Source of the DNA: Deltaproteobacteria bacterium
GTDB taxonomy: Bacteria; Desulfobacterota; JAJRXV01
DNA: 47,805 nt
Assembly (NCBI GenBank): GCA_024275075.1
Contig: JAJRZU010000012.1
Span: forward strand, 1-47,805
Reading direction: 5' to 3'
The notes beneath the pieces were generated by a model that was given only the letters and a program-made list of their open reading frames with translations, had not been told where the DNA came from and did no database searches. Shown here one piece after another: positions 8,315-17,283 of this stretch. Positions within the stretch are counted from its first letter, which is position 1. The number at the start of each line of letters is the position of its first letter. A program made the position numbers and the translations under genes.

Positions 8315-10861
8315 CTACTTCGTGTACATGTGACACTGCTCGCAAAACTGGGTATAATCAACATCAAGGTTGCCGCGCGGATGATTTATGTGACCGCCCC
8401 CTAAAGTCAGCACGGGCTCTCCCCTGTCATTCTCAAATAATGCGTCAGGGTTGGCTACATTGGCGGGAGGGGCATCTAAAATGTAAGTCGCGCTGTTTGT
8501 CGAGGCGTCATGCACCTGGTGACAACTGTCGCAACTCATCTCACCAGGAGTACCCTTTGCGTTGTTTGCCGGCGGGTATGTCGTATAACCACCAAGCGCC
8601 GTCGGTGCATTTATGTCAAGGTAAGCCGAGTTTGTATCTATCTGATTACCCGTTCTTGAAACAAAGTTAGCGGTCAGCGGGTGAGTGTTCGCAGGTCCGT
8701 CGTGAGTATGACACCCTTCGCAGAAATAGGAATATGGATCGTTTGCGGTAACAGTTTCACCTTCGGCATAAGCGAAGAGCAGCAGCTTGGAGCCATTTAT
8801 ATTTTTGTCAGGTTCTAACTCATGGCACGATTCACAGACAAGGTGCTGTCCTTCGGTCGCGGCGGTCGTGTTATCTGACAAGAGCGCATCCCACCGGGAC
8901 CAGCCGCCGCCCGGCCACGCGGTAGTAGTCGGGTTGAATGTGCCTTCCGCACCGGTCGTGGAACCTGTTGTCCAATCTATGTTGGCTGCGGTGACATCTC
9001 CTAAGAAATGAGTACCAAGGCCGTCTTTCTGGAATTCCGTCTCGCTTGCCCATTCATCAGTAGCGTTATGTGTCGGGGTAAGGATATTCGGGTCTATGTT
9101 CGCACCGGTTCGTAACCTGTAATGACATTGTTCGCATGTCCTGCTTGCGTTAGCGGCAAGCCTGTCTGTAGCCATTACATCAGAACGGCCGTTATCCGCC
9201 GGCTCCCAGTCAGGATCAAGGCCGACGCCGTTTGCGGTCAACCAGTTATGAGCGGCTGTCGCGTTATGGCAATCCGCGCATTCAAGCATATCGTCACTAT
9301 CACCGATCCTACCATCATCAGCGCCTGTACCGGGAATGTCGACTCCCGCAAGGTTAGGCATATTCCTGGCGGGGTTACCGCCAGAGATGGGATGATGCTC
9401 GGCCAAAGCGGAAGTGTGGCATCTTGCGCATATATCTATATGGTTGTTCCTTAATAGAAATTCGCCGGCGCCCGCGATAACATCAATATCCACTCTTGAT
9501 TTTTGAAGAGCTCTTGCCGGATGTGGTATATGGCATGACTCACAGATCGGCGCGTTACCAACGGAAGCCGCGAGATAACTGCTTTTAGGCCAATCCGCAG
9601 GGAAAGCGTCAACTGCGTCATTGACAATAGTAGCGTCATCTATCGGGTGGGAATAAGGTGTCGCACCCGGGTTTGGCCAATGCGTACCAGCATATGCGGT
9701 CGTATCGTTTTGAGTGAAGTTACCGGCGGTTGACCACGCTGCCGGATTCGCCCAGGCAGCCGCCGCGTCTGAGTTGTGGTGGCACGACTCACAAAGGAAG
9801 TTTGCCGCGTAGTTATCCCCGTTATAAGCCTGCGGGTTGATAGCCATAGTACCCGGAGACTGAGTTACCGCAAGCAGGTTACCGGCAGGAAGTTGAATCG
9901 GGGTTGAAGGGTCGGTATCATCCTGAACGCCGTGAACCGCGTGGCATGATACACATACGACGCCTTCTCCGGCGGCATTCCCGACACCTGGCAATACAGC
10001 GGCATTCGAAGCGCTATGCCTGCCCAAATTCCAGAGGCCGGTGTTATCGCCATAGGTTACACCGCCATCAGTAGTCCCGGCCGCACCATCCGCTCCATTA
10101 TCATCAAACTCTCTAAAGAATTCGAAGTTAAAAGTTATTATAGGTGAGTCATTGCCATCAATATCGCCAGAGATATTGGTGCCGACTGGGTGTGAGCCTA
10201 AGTTGTTTAGCCCAAAGCCAGCCCATGTACCCAATGTAACACTATTGCCATAAGTCCATGTAGCGCCATCAGAGGTATATCTCGTATTGTGGCAGTTGAT
10301 ACATAAGTCCCTGATATTCCTCCTTAAAAACGGTCTGTTAGTTGAGTTGTCATGTACATTATGACAAGTCGTGCACTGGATCATGTTCGTAACCGCGGCT
10401 TTTGTGTCCTCGTTGTCACCGGCAGGCGCATAAGGCAATGTTAAGGCAGCGGCGTCAACTTCATCGGCACCGGCGCTGCCGACACCATCGGTGACATACC
10501 CAGAGACGTTAAGCCCATGCGCTCCGTTAGTAGATGGGAACACGTTCTGCCCGGCATAGCCTGCCTGCGGGACAGAGCCGGTTGTTGAGTTACCATAAAC
10601 ACCACCGGTGCTATGGCACGCAAAACACAACCTGCCGACAATACCATCGACGTTTATAGCGCCGCCGCCCATAGGCTGCGCCCACAGTCGCTCAGAGCCC
10701 GGCGATTTGTGCGGGATATGGCATACCGAACAGGTGCCCTGCGCAGGTTCAAGCTGAGTAATATCGTGAGGCGTCCCCACAACGCTTGCGGCGAATACCG
10801 CATTTGTTACTACTAATATCATTAATAAAAGCAACGACAAAATACAACACATCTTCTTCAT
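8315..10861 (-). CDS. Secreted 14-heme cytochrome c (copy 1)
   Basis: 848 residues with a signal peptide (about residues 1-24, ending VFAA). I count 14 CXXCH motifs: CSVCH, CFACH, CTTCH, CINCH, CVSCH, CESCH, CESCH, CARCH, CADCH, CEQCH, CESCH, CEGCH, CDSCH, CEQCH. There is no lipobox or membrane anchor after the signal, so it is periplasmic, surface-bound or extracellular. Many free His in NxHP and GxHP contexts ('SHPVGTN', 'HPIDDA', 'NTHPLT') are likely distal ligands. It is a very close paralogue of the 19872-22400 protein: the same 14 positions, long identical blocks and the same ending 'QFCEQCHMYTK'. This copy ends with TAG and the other with TAA. The ribosome site is AGGGGGG. Confidence 0.95.
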   Translation of the reverse strand: MKKMCCILSLLLLMILVVTNAVFAASVVGTPHDITQLEPAQGTCSVCHIPHKSPGSERLWAQPMGGGAINVDGIVGRLCFACHSTGGVYGNSTTGSVPQAGYAGQNVFPSTNGAHGLNVSGYVTDGVGSAGADEVDAAALTLPYAPAGDNEDTKAAVTNMIQCTTCHNVHDNSTNRPFLRRNIRDLCINCHNTRYTSDGATWTYGNSVTLGTWAGFGLNNLGSHPVGTNISGDIDGNDSPIITFNFEFFREFDDNGADGAAGTTDGGVTYGDNTGLWNLGRHSASNAAVLPGVGNAAGEGVVCVSCHAVHGVQDDTDPSTPIQLPAGNLLAVTQSPGTMAINPQAYNGDNYAANFLCESCHHNSDAAAAWANPAAWSTAGNFTQNDTTAYAGTHWPNPGATPYSHPIDDATIVNDAVDAFPADWPKSSYLAASVGNAPICESCHIPHPARALQKSRVDIDVIAGAGEFLLRNNHIDICARCHTSALAEHHPISGGNPARNMPNLAGVDIPGTGADDGRIGDSDDMLECADCHNATAAHNWLTANGVGLDPDWEPADNGRSDVMATDRLAANASRTCEQCHYRLRTGANIDPNILTPTHNATDEWASETEFQKDGLGTHFLGDVTAANIDWTTGSTTGAEGTFNPTTTAWPGGGWSRWDALLSDNTTAATEGQHLVCESCHELEPDKNINGSKLLLFAYAEGETVTANDPYSYFCEGCHTHDGPANTHPLTANFVSRTGNQIDTNSAYLDINAPTALGGYTTYPPANNAKGTPGEMSCDSCHQVHDASTNSATYILDAPPANVANPDALFENDRGEPVLTLGGGHINHPRGNLDVDYTQFCEQCHMYTK

Positions 10862-10897
10862 CTGATTTCCCCCCTAAAGATATTTTCATTTCATTTT

Positions 10898-10942
10898 TAT
10901 ATAAAGAGCTCCAAATCATTTTTTAAGAAAGGCTCTATATAA
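10898..10942 (-). other. Stem-loop in the 5' leader of the copy 1 cytochrome gene
   Basis: Arms around AGAGC and GCTCT, extended by TATAT pairs after a one-base bulge, enclose an AT-rich loop 37 bases upstream of the start codon. There is no T-run, so it is not a terminator; an mRNA-stabilising or regulatory hairpin is possible. The rest of 10862-11152 is AT-rich and shows no other gene. Confidence 0.4.
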
Positions 10943-11152
10943 AAGCTATGTAATATAGCGATATTTTTTAGTCAAAAGACACAAATAATCTTACATACTA
11001 TAATCCATTGGATTTAGCGGCGATTAACTTTTGGCGAAAAATACTTAAAAAAACATAGTTTATGTAATCAACAAATAAATACTGAAATTAATTAGAATAG
11101 TTCAGTTGGGAATGAATAAGTTTATGCAATTTTCATGCCTTGCTTGAAGATG

Positions 11153-12106
11153 TTACAACGACCGGTCATACGCTTTGATTATATCCTGAACCAATTTATG
11201 CCTGACAACATCCCTTGAAGAAAAGTATTTGAATTTAATGCCATCAATACCTTTTAAAATCTTTTGTACTTCGACCAGCCCGGACCCCCTTCCGGCCGGC
11301 AGGTCTATTTGAGTCACATCACCAGTTATTACGGCTTTTGAATCATACCCAAGCCTTGTCAAGAACATCTTCATCTGCTCAGAGGTGGTGTTTTGAGCTT
11401 CATCTAAAATGACAAAGGAATCGTTCAGAGTCCTCCCCCTCATAAACGCCAAAGGCGCAACCTCGATGATGCCTTTTTCCACCATCATAGCCGCGCTGTC
11501 AAAATCCATCATATCGTGCAGGGCGTCATAAAGCGGTCTTAAATAAGGGTTTATCTTTTCATACAAATTGCCGGGTAAAAAGCCAAGCTTCTCACCAGCC
11601 TCGACAGCCGGCCTGGCAAGTATTATTCTGCTTATCTTCTTTTTCATCAACCATGCGACAGCCATAGCCATCGCGAGATAAGTCTTCCCCGTACCCGCCG
11701 GCCCGATACCAAATACGATATCAAACTTTCTGATCGTATCTATATACTCTTTTTGCGCAAGACTTTTTGGTGTGATGTACCTTTTGTTCGCGGTTATATA
11801 TACCGTATCTAAAAAGATATCCCTTAATGTCGCGCTGCTGTTTTCTGATAATATCCTTACAGCATACTCTAAATCATTTCTGTATACAGGGAAGCCTTTT
11901 TTAATAAGATAATAAAGTTCCTCTAAGAGCCTTTTCGCTATTTGCACGTTCAGTTCATCACCGTCTATCACTGCCGAATGCTCTTTTGAGCTTAGCTTGA
12001 CATCAAGGAGTTTCTCAATGCTTCTTAAGTTTTTATCCTTGGGTCCGAACAGCATATTTAAAGCTGTCGTATCCTCAAATGAGATTATATTAGTTTTTTT
12101 GTCCAT
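11153..12106 (-). CDS. phoH: PhoH-family ATPase
   Basis: About 317 cytoplasmic residues. A small N-terminal KH-like region (about residues 15-75) precedes the PhoH ATPase domain. This has Walker A GPAGTGKT at about 135-142, 'RPAVEAGEKLGFLPG', Walker B 'VILDEAQN' and 'TRLGYDSKAVITGDVTQ'. Family members act with the RNase YbeY in RNA handling. In many genomes ybeY follows phoH, but here the next gene is a cytochrome on the same strand. I chose the ATG at 12106; a TTG at 12115 would add three residues. The gene is the only cytoplasmic housekeeping gene inside the cytochrome region. Confidence 0.93.
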   Translation of the reverse strand: MDKKTNIISFEDTTALNMLFGPKDKNLRSIEKLLDVKLSSKEHSAVIDGDELNVQIAKRLLEELYYLIKKGFPVYRNDLEYAVRILSENSSATLRDIFLDTVYITANKRYITPKSLAQKEYIDTIRKFDIVFGIGPAGTGKTYLAMAMAVAWLMKKKISRIILARPAVEAGEKLGFLPGNLYEKINPYLRPLYDALHDMMDFDSAAMMVEKGIIEVAPLAFMRGRTLNDSFVILDEAQNTTSEQMKMFLTRLGYDSKAVITGDVTQIDLPAGRGSGLVEVQKILKGIDGIKFKYFSSRDVVRHKLVQDIIKAYDRSL

Positions 12107-12148
12107 ATCGCTCAATGATGAAATAATCGCCTAATATGAAATCCGCGT

Positions 12149-14236
12149 TTACTTTGGCGCGCCTCCTTGCTCCATGTGGCAGTGAGTGCAAAAATTCGTA
12201 TAATCTCTTGGGGTCGGTTGTATCGCCAATGGGTCAGTATTTTCACCATCAACTTCCTTCATGAGAAAAGACCCGCCGGCAACTTTTGAGTTATGTACAC
12301 TATGGCATGACTCGCAATTAAGATTAAAGTTCTTTGTATAAGTAACGGGAGGAACCACTACTTTCCTGTTTATCAGGCTACCATCTGGCATTTTACCATC
12401 AATATTCATCATACGGTGGCTTACGATTACAGCGCCTTCATTTCCGGGGTCTTCACCATGGCAACCGACGCATAAGTAATAACCGGCAGGCACAGCGCCT
12501 TCTGGGTCAGCGTTCTCTTTTCTATATCCAGGATTCTGTACAATCCATTCAAGGTTCTCATCAGAACGGGCGATTAAGAGTTTTTCATTGTTTGCCAGGT
12601 ACTCATATTTAGTATTGTTAAGGTTATTTTTATTGATAACATGACACGATTCACACACCACTTCTTTTTCATTAGCGCCGCCATATTTTGAAACAAGCCC
12701 TGTTTCTAACCATTCATCTCTTTTCATGCTAACCTTGTCTGATGGCTTGTTGTATGTTTCTGGTGAACTTGAGTCACCCATGAAATGCGTAGCCGTCATC
12801 ACCAGGTTTGTACTGAAGGTAGGGTTCTGTTTGTAATGGCACAAGAAGCACAACTGGTTCGCGGTGTGGGATACGACCAACAAGGGGACGGCCGCTTTTG
12901 TAATGCCCATGCCCGCGTTATGCGCCCGATGACAGCTTGAACAATATATCTTGTTCTGAACATTCTTACCGTAAGTCTTACCGTATCCATTGGATTTATT
13001 GCTGGCTTCAAACTTCAGCTTCGGGTTCCCGTTTTCCCAGAGGCCAAGAGTCTCATAAGTCCAGCTCATACCCGTTGTCTTAAAAGTCAGGTTTTTCGGG
13101 TTAGAGTCCTTCCCCGAAGAATGATGACCTACAAGTTCTTTATCATGGCACTCCTCACAAAAAGTATCGCCTTTGGGCGTCCGTAATATCGGCGAGTTTG
13201 GCAGTCCATTATGAATATCATGACATGTGCTGCAAAGAATGTTTTTTTCATCCCCTGTGCCGAATGGCCAGCCCTCTGGCTCGGTTATCTTGACAATACG
13301 TCCTTCACCGTTCGAGATGTCATCATCGGCAGGGTGATATGTTCTTGGCTCTTTTGTACCGCCTGGATTCGGGAAAGTTGTCTTAGCATTGCCTTTATCT
13401 CCCCTTTCCCCCTGGTGGCACCCTTCACAGAATTCATCAGAGACACCTCTTACAGGGTTGACGGTCATAAGCTTTTCGTTCGGGCCGTCAAATTCATCCC
13501 CGTGTACAGAATGGCATGTGTAGCATTCGATATTGCCATATTTGCCGGCAGATAAATGACCGCCTAAGTCCCAGTGTACACCTTCGGCAAACTTCCCGCC
13601 TTCTATAGGGTAGGGTTCTGGGAAGGCCGTCTGGTAGATTTCATTTAGATTGATCGGTGACGGTCCGCCCGTAGAGTCAGACGGGTCGGTCGCGACAGGG
13701 TGGTTACTCTCTGCGTTTTCATCACCGTAACCAGAGTTTCTCCTTGACTGGTGGCACATACCGCAAAGTTCGCTTATTGGTACGGCCAAAAACGGCCGAT
13801 TATCCGTATTGTGCGGATTGTGGCACGTTGTACATTCAAGAGTCTTACCATCAGTATGCTTTAAAGGTACATTGCTGATAGAATCACCCGACGGGAGATT
13901 GGTAATAAACAATCCGTGCGATTTCGGGGAGAATGCCGTGCGTGACGCATCGACATTAATGTCAACAATAGTCACGCCATCGTGGCAGGAGAAGCAAAAG
14001 GGCGCGATTTTCCCAAACCCTTTTAAGGATTTCGGTGTCTTTCCCCAGATCTTGTGCCCTTTATCTTTAAAGACAAAATGACAGTATGAGCAGTTGCTTC
14101 TTTCGGTCACCTCATCCCGCGCAAAAAATTCCTGTGCAGTCATATCATGTGCGGACGACTCGATCTCGGCAAATGATACCCCTTGTGTTAATATCAGCAA
14201 CAACCATACAAAGAATGTGTAATAAAATGCTCTCAT
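12149..14236 (-). CDS. Secreted 14-heme cytochrome c (divergent third member)
   Basis: 695 residues with a signal peptide (about residues 1-23, ending SFAE). It has 14 heme motifs: CSYCH, CFSCH, CTTCH, CGMCH, CYTCH, CEGCH, CSTCH, CEECH, CSSCH, CFLCH, CESCH, CVGCH, CESCH, CTHCH. It is shorter and more charged than the two close paralogues. It keeps the same count and order of heme blocks, the 'NRPFL' segment after motif 3, and the ending 'DYTNFCTHCHM' against 'DYTQFCEQCHM'. I therefore place it in the same family. No strong ribosome site is visible. It lies downstream of the NHL gene and close upstream of phoH. Confidence 0.93.
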   Translation of the reverse strand: MRAFYYTFFVWLLLILTQGVSFAEIESSAHDMTAQEFFARDEVTERSNCSYCHFVFKDKGHKIWGKTPKSLKGFGKIAPFCFSCHDGVTIVDINVDASRTAFSPKSHGLFITNLPSGDSISNVPLKHTDGKTLECTTCHNPHNTDNRPFLAVPISELCGMCHQSRRNSGYGDENAESNHPVATDPSDSTGGPSPINLNEIYQTAFPEPYPIEGGKFAEGVHWDLGGHLSAGKYGNIECYTCHSVHGDEFDGPNEKLMTVNPVRGVSDEFCEGCHQGERGDKGNAKTTFPNPGGTKEPRTYHPADDDISNGEGRIVKITEPEGWPFGTGDEKNILCSTCHDIHNGLPNSPILRTPKGDTFCEECHDKELVGHHSSGKDSNPKNLTFKTTGMSWTYETLGLWENGNPKLKFEASNKSNGYGKTYGKNVQNKIYCSSCHRAHNAGMGITKAAVPLLVVSHTANQLCFLCHYKQNPTFSTNLVMTATHFMGDSSSPETYNKPSDKVSMKRDEWLETGLVSKYGGANEKEVVCESCHVINKNNLNNTKYEYLANNEKLLIARSDENLEWIVQNPGYRKENADPEGAVPAGYYLCVGCHGEDPGNEGAVIVSHRMMNIDGKMPDGSLINRKVVVPPVTYTKNFNLNCESCHSVHNSKVAGGSFLMKEVDGENTDPLAIQPTPRDYTNFCTHCHMEQGGAPK

Positions 14237-14251
14237 ATTTAATAACTTTTT

Positions 14252-14271
14252 AACAGGCTCGCCTGTTTTTT
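14252..14271 (+). terminator. Short hairpin with T-run between the NHL and third cytochrome genes
   Basis: Arms AACAGG and CCTGTT with loop CTCG are followed by TTTT on the + strand. On the - strand, where the neighbouring genes lie, the T-run is missing. It may therefore act only against antisense transcription or as a processing hairpin. Confidence 0.45.
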
Positions 14272-14280
14272 AACGGGTTA

Positions 14281-14304
14281 ATTCCCCTTGGCTTGCTACG
14301 GGGT
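14281..14304. repeat. REP-like palindromic element
   Basis: Pattern ATTCCCC-TTGGCTTGCTA-CGGGGTA: short arms CCCC/GGGG around a GC-rich core, similar in layout to the element at 46806-46832 on the other side of the window. Confidence 0.4.
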
Positions 14305-14306
14305 AG

Positions 14307-14326
14307 TTTATTTATTTATTTATTTA
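14307..14326. repeat. Tetranucleotide repeat (TTTA)5 spanning a stop codon
   Basis: Five TTTA units cover the stop codon of the - strand NHL gene (14316-14318) and its 3' flank. On the - strand the repeat reads TAAA, which places stop codons in all three frames. Confidence 0.9.
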
Positions 14327-15905
14327 TTTTTTTTGTTTGGTCAGTCAATTGCCTTATTTGAATCCGGTTAATAAGTTTTTCAACAACGTATATTTTATTT
14401 TTCTTATCTATAAATATCCCATTAGGCGTTACAATGTCAAGCTGCCCGAATTTTTTACCGCCTAAGATGTATTTAAACTCCCCCTCAGGAGAAAACACCT
14501 GTATACTATTTGTATAAGAGTCCGCTACAAAAATATCGCCTTTGGGGTCACTGGCAATCCCTTTGGGTCGCACAAAAGTGCCTAACACGTTCCCAACTCT
14601 CCCAAAAACCATCTTCGGCTCTGCGTTCTGGTCATATACCGTTATCCGTTGATTCATCGTGTCAGAAAGAAGGATATCTTGTTTTTTATCGACATAAATA
14701 AATGTTGGCAGGTGTACCTGCTCTGGCTTCTGACCTTTATTGAAAAGGACTTCTAATAATTCACCGGTTCTGTTTAGTTTGTAAACATGGTTATTAAAAT
14801 TGTCAACGATGTAAATGACATTATTAACAATATCGACAGCTACATCTACCAGCCCAAATTTTTTAAAGTTATACTCAGGCCTTTTCTGGAGCGCTGTTTT
14901 TAAGGCAACCTTTAATATTATGACGCCTTTTTGGTTAAATACTTTTAATTCCCCCTTATAAGCGTCCACCGCATAAATAAACCCTTTGCGATCAACATCT
15001 ATACCTAAAAGGTTCTCAAATTTATCTGATGTACCATCATCTTTTTTAACTCTGCCGATAGACCTTTCATACACGCCTTTATATGTGAATATATGTATTA
15101 GACCAGAACCGGTATCCGCTACATATATCTTGCCGACGGTGTCTACCTTAATGTCTGTGGGGCTGATAAACTCTTGATTATCCGGTAGTTTTAAGTACTT
15201 GACAAGGACGGTTTTCCTTACAATGAAATCAGGGATATTCTCTGGCAGCTGTGCCGTCCCCACGCTGATTTTAACTGACATCTCTTCAGAACAAGCTATC
15301 TCTTGCAGATTTACGTCTAAGGAGCATACTTTATAACTTATCGTCTGCCCTTCGACAACATCTTTATCAATGAAGTTTGGTTCGGTGACGCTCTTAAAGA
15401 GTTTATAATCTTTATCTTCCCCTTTAACCTTTTTATAAAGATTAAAACCTCTTCGCTGGACGTCACAATTATCCTCCCACCGAAGAAGCACCCTTTTCGC
15501 CGTGGCAAAGGACTCAGACCAGATTGGTGGGCTGGAGCAGTCTTTCGGCTCTCCAATTGATTCGACGATAACATATCTTTCATCAGAAAAGCTACTTGAG
15601 TTGTTCTTTGAATCAAATGCCTGAAGCTTGTAAAGATAAATGCCTTCAGTTACACCTTTGTCCATGAAGTAACCCAATTCGCCTTGCGAAAGTACTTCAT
15701 AGGAATCATCACCTTCCCTCATGCGAAATACAGCTGTCCTTATCGCTTTTGGGGGCATTTGCCACGTCAATAACACCCCTTGTTGAGGCGTCCAGAGAGA
15801 AACTAACCATTTTGGCGGGTCCAACGTATCGCCGGAATTGGAAGCAGTTGTAGTGGAAGTTGCATAAAGGATAATGATTAAAAGAGCATAAAAATATTTT
15901 CTCAT
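14316..15905 (-). CDS. Secreted FN3-like/NHL beta-propeller protein
   Basis: 529 residues with a signal peptide (about 1-21). Two fibronectin-III-like domains (about 28-120 and 125-215, 'VLLTWQMPPKAIRTAVFRM' and 'RVLLRWEDNCDVQRRGFNLY') precede a six-bladed NHL-type propeller (about 225-515). Typical blades are 'SPTDIKVDTVGKIYVADTGS', 'RPKGIASDPKGDIFVADSYT' and 'TPNGIFIDKKNKIYVVEKL'. It is a paralogue of the 22622-24301 protein. Propellers of this type bind proteins or surface partners and are not enzymes by default. It lies between a PpiC-type isomerase and a 14-heme cytochrome on the same strand, which suggests a role in cytochrome assembly or surface attachment (inference). Confidence 0.88.
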   Translation of the reverse strand: MRKYFYALLIIILYATSTTTASNSGDTLDPPKWLVSLWTPQQGVLLTWQMPPKAIRTAVFRMREGDDSYEVLSQGELGYFMDKGVTEGIYLYKLQAFDSKNNSSSFSDERYVIVESIGEPKDCSSPPIWSESFATAKRVLLRWEDNCDVQRRGFNLYKKVKGEDKDYKLFKSVTEPNFIDKDVVEGQTISYKVCSLDVNLQEIACSEEMSVKISVGTAQLPENIPDFIVRKTVLVKYLKLPDNQEFISPTDIKVDTVGKIYVADTGSGLIHIFTYKGVYERSIGRVKKDDGTSDKFENLLGIDVDRKGFIYAVDAYKGELKVFNQKGVIILKVALKTALQKRPEYNFKKFGLVDVAVDIVNNVIYIVDNFNNHVYKLNRTGELLEVLFNKGQKPEQVHLPTFIYVDKKQDILLSDTMNQRITVYDQNAEPKMVFGRVGNVLGTFVRPKGIASDPKGDIFVADSYTNSIQVFSPEGEFKYILGGKKFGQLDIVTPNGIFIDKKNKIYVVEKLINRIQIRQLTDQTKKINK

Positions 15906-15948
15906 CTAAAAAGTTCTCTCTTGTTTTCACGTTAAAGAGCTACTTTTA

Positions 15949-17268
15949 CTAATCGGCTTTAGTTGATTCAACCCCGGAATCCACGGCGCCCGAACCAAAA
16001 AAGTCATCTTCACTAATTATGTTTTCATTTATAACAATATCCGCGCCTTCTCTAAGTTTAATCATCTTGTTAAATATAATCCTCTTCAACCGCTCCTGCC
16101 TTATCTCATCATCTACTATAGGTATTAATTCGTCATATTCGTCATACAATATATCGATTCTTTTAATTATACCATATATTGACTTAGAAATATTAAGAAC
16201 GTCGCTTATTTCTCCATCCTTCAATAATACAATAGCATCCTTCACGGCAGGAGAAGCTTTCTGGGTATAGTCTTGAATGCCGCCCGTCGCTTTTGTCAGC
16301 TCGTCTTCAGACTCTGCAACTGCTATTTTATAGAAATCCTCACCATTATCCAACCGCTCCTTTATCTTTCGGATCTCTTCTTCGTCACGTTTTATTATCA
16401 ACCCAAATTTTCTTAATACAAATCTATGCGTGTAATACTTCTTATTATAGTCCAACATCTCAAGCAGCTCTTTATCTGTGACAGTTATATCCTGGTATTC
16501 CTTCTTCTGATACGCGTCTTCTAATAATACATATTTTTCCTCTTCGTTAGGCTCTGGCACATTCTTGCCATAACCCAGCAAATGCGCCTCCTTTAATACA
16601 ACGGCTCTTCTGACAAGATCATCTAAAGCGCTGTCAAGCGAATCCTGACTTATCCTTTCACCAGGGTTGATTTGATCATAATATGATGAAGACGCTTTAT
16701 TAAGGACATCAGCTATAGAGATATCATAGTCATCTACTCGCGCTACTACGTCGTCAAGGGCAAATCCTTTTGCTAACGCGCCTTTTTGTACCAATTCCTT
16801 ATTTACTTTGATCTGATGCTTCCCCTTATAATCGTCTGGCATCTTGTTGACCGCCTGCGATACTAATTCCCGCTTCTTTTGGTCATCTTCCTCATCAATC
16901 TTATCGTATATCTCAGCTTTAATATAATTATTGATTATAATTTTCTCTTTAAATTGCTTCCTCTTAAGATTATACTCTTCCCCCTTGTCAAATTTTATTG
17001 ACAACAGATGATCAATAAGAAGATAATTATCGAAAATACCTTTTAAATAAATTCTGTCCGGTACTTCTTTAGATTTGCGGCCATGCTGACCATACGTATG
17101 CTCACTCTGCTCACCTTTTGACTTCTTCAAGGCCTCTAAGGATATTTCATGCTCATTTATATACGCGACAATATCCCCGTCTAATTTTTTAAATACGATC
17201 TTAGCGACCGAACTGTTTGCAGTAAATAATATCGCAATAATTAAAAATATAAATATTCCTTTGTACAT
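15949..17268 (-). CDS. Periplasmic PpiC/SurA-like peptidyl-prolyl isomerase
   Basis: 439 residues with a signal peptide (about 1-22, ending SSVAK). An N-terminal SurA-like helical chaperone region ('GDIVAYINEHEISLEALKK') and a second such segment ('VVARVDDYDISIADVLNK') precede a parvulin-type domain at about 275-375 ('YTHRFVLRKFGLIIKRDE', 'LDNGEDFYKIAVAESEDELT', 'GGIQDYTQKASPAVKDA', 'LKDGEISDVLNISKSIYGI'). The ribosome site is GAGAGG. It follows the second isomerase gene by 15 bases, so the two are one transcription unit. It ends TAG TAA, a double stop. Predicted role: folding or keeping soluble the exported cytochromes or propellers encoded next to it. Confidence 0.85.
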   Translation of the reverse strand: MYKGIFIFLIIAILFTANSSVAKIVFKKLDGDIVAYINEHEISLEALKKSKGEQSEHTYGQHGRKSKEVPDRIYLKGIFDNYLLIDHLLSIKFDKGEEYNLKRKQFKEKIIINNYIKAEIYDKIDEEDDQKKRELVSQAVNKMPDDYKGKHQIKVNKELVQKGALAKGFALDDVVARVDDYDISIADVLNKASSSYYDQINPGERISQDSLDSALDDLVRRAVVLKEAHLLGYGKNVPEPNEEEKYVLLEDAYQKKEYQDITVTDKELLEMLDYNKKYYTHRFVLRKFGLIIKRDEEEIRKIKERLDNGEDFYKIAVAESEDELTKATGGIQDYTQKASPAVKDAIVLLKDGEISDVLNISKSIYGIIKRIDILYDEYDELIPIVDDEIRQERLKRIIFNKMIKLREGADIVINENIISEDDFFGSGAVDSGVESTKAD

Positions 17269-17283
17269 CTTAACCTCTCTTTA

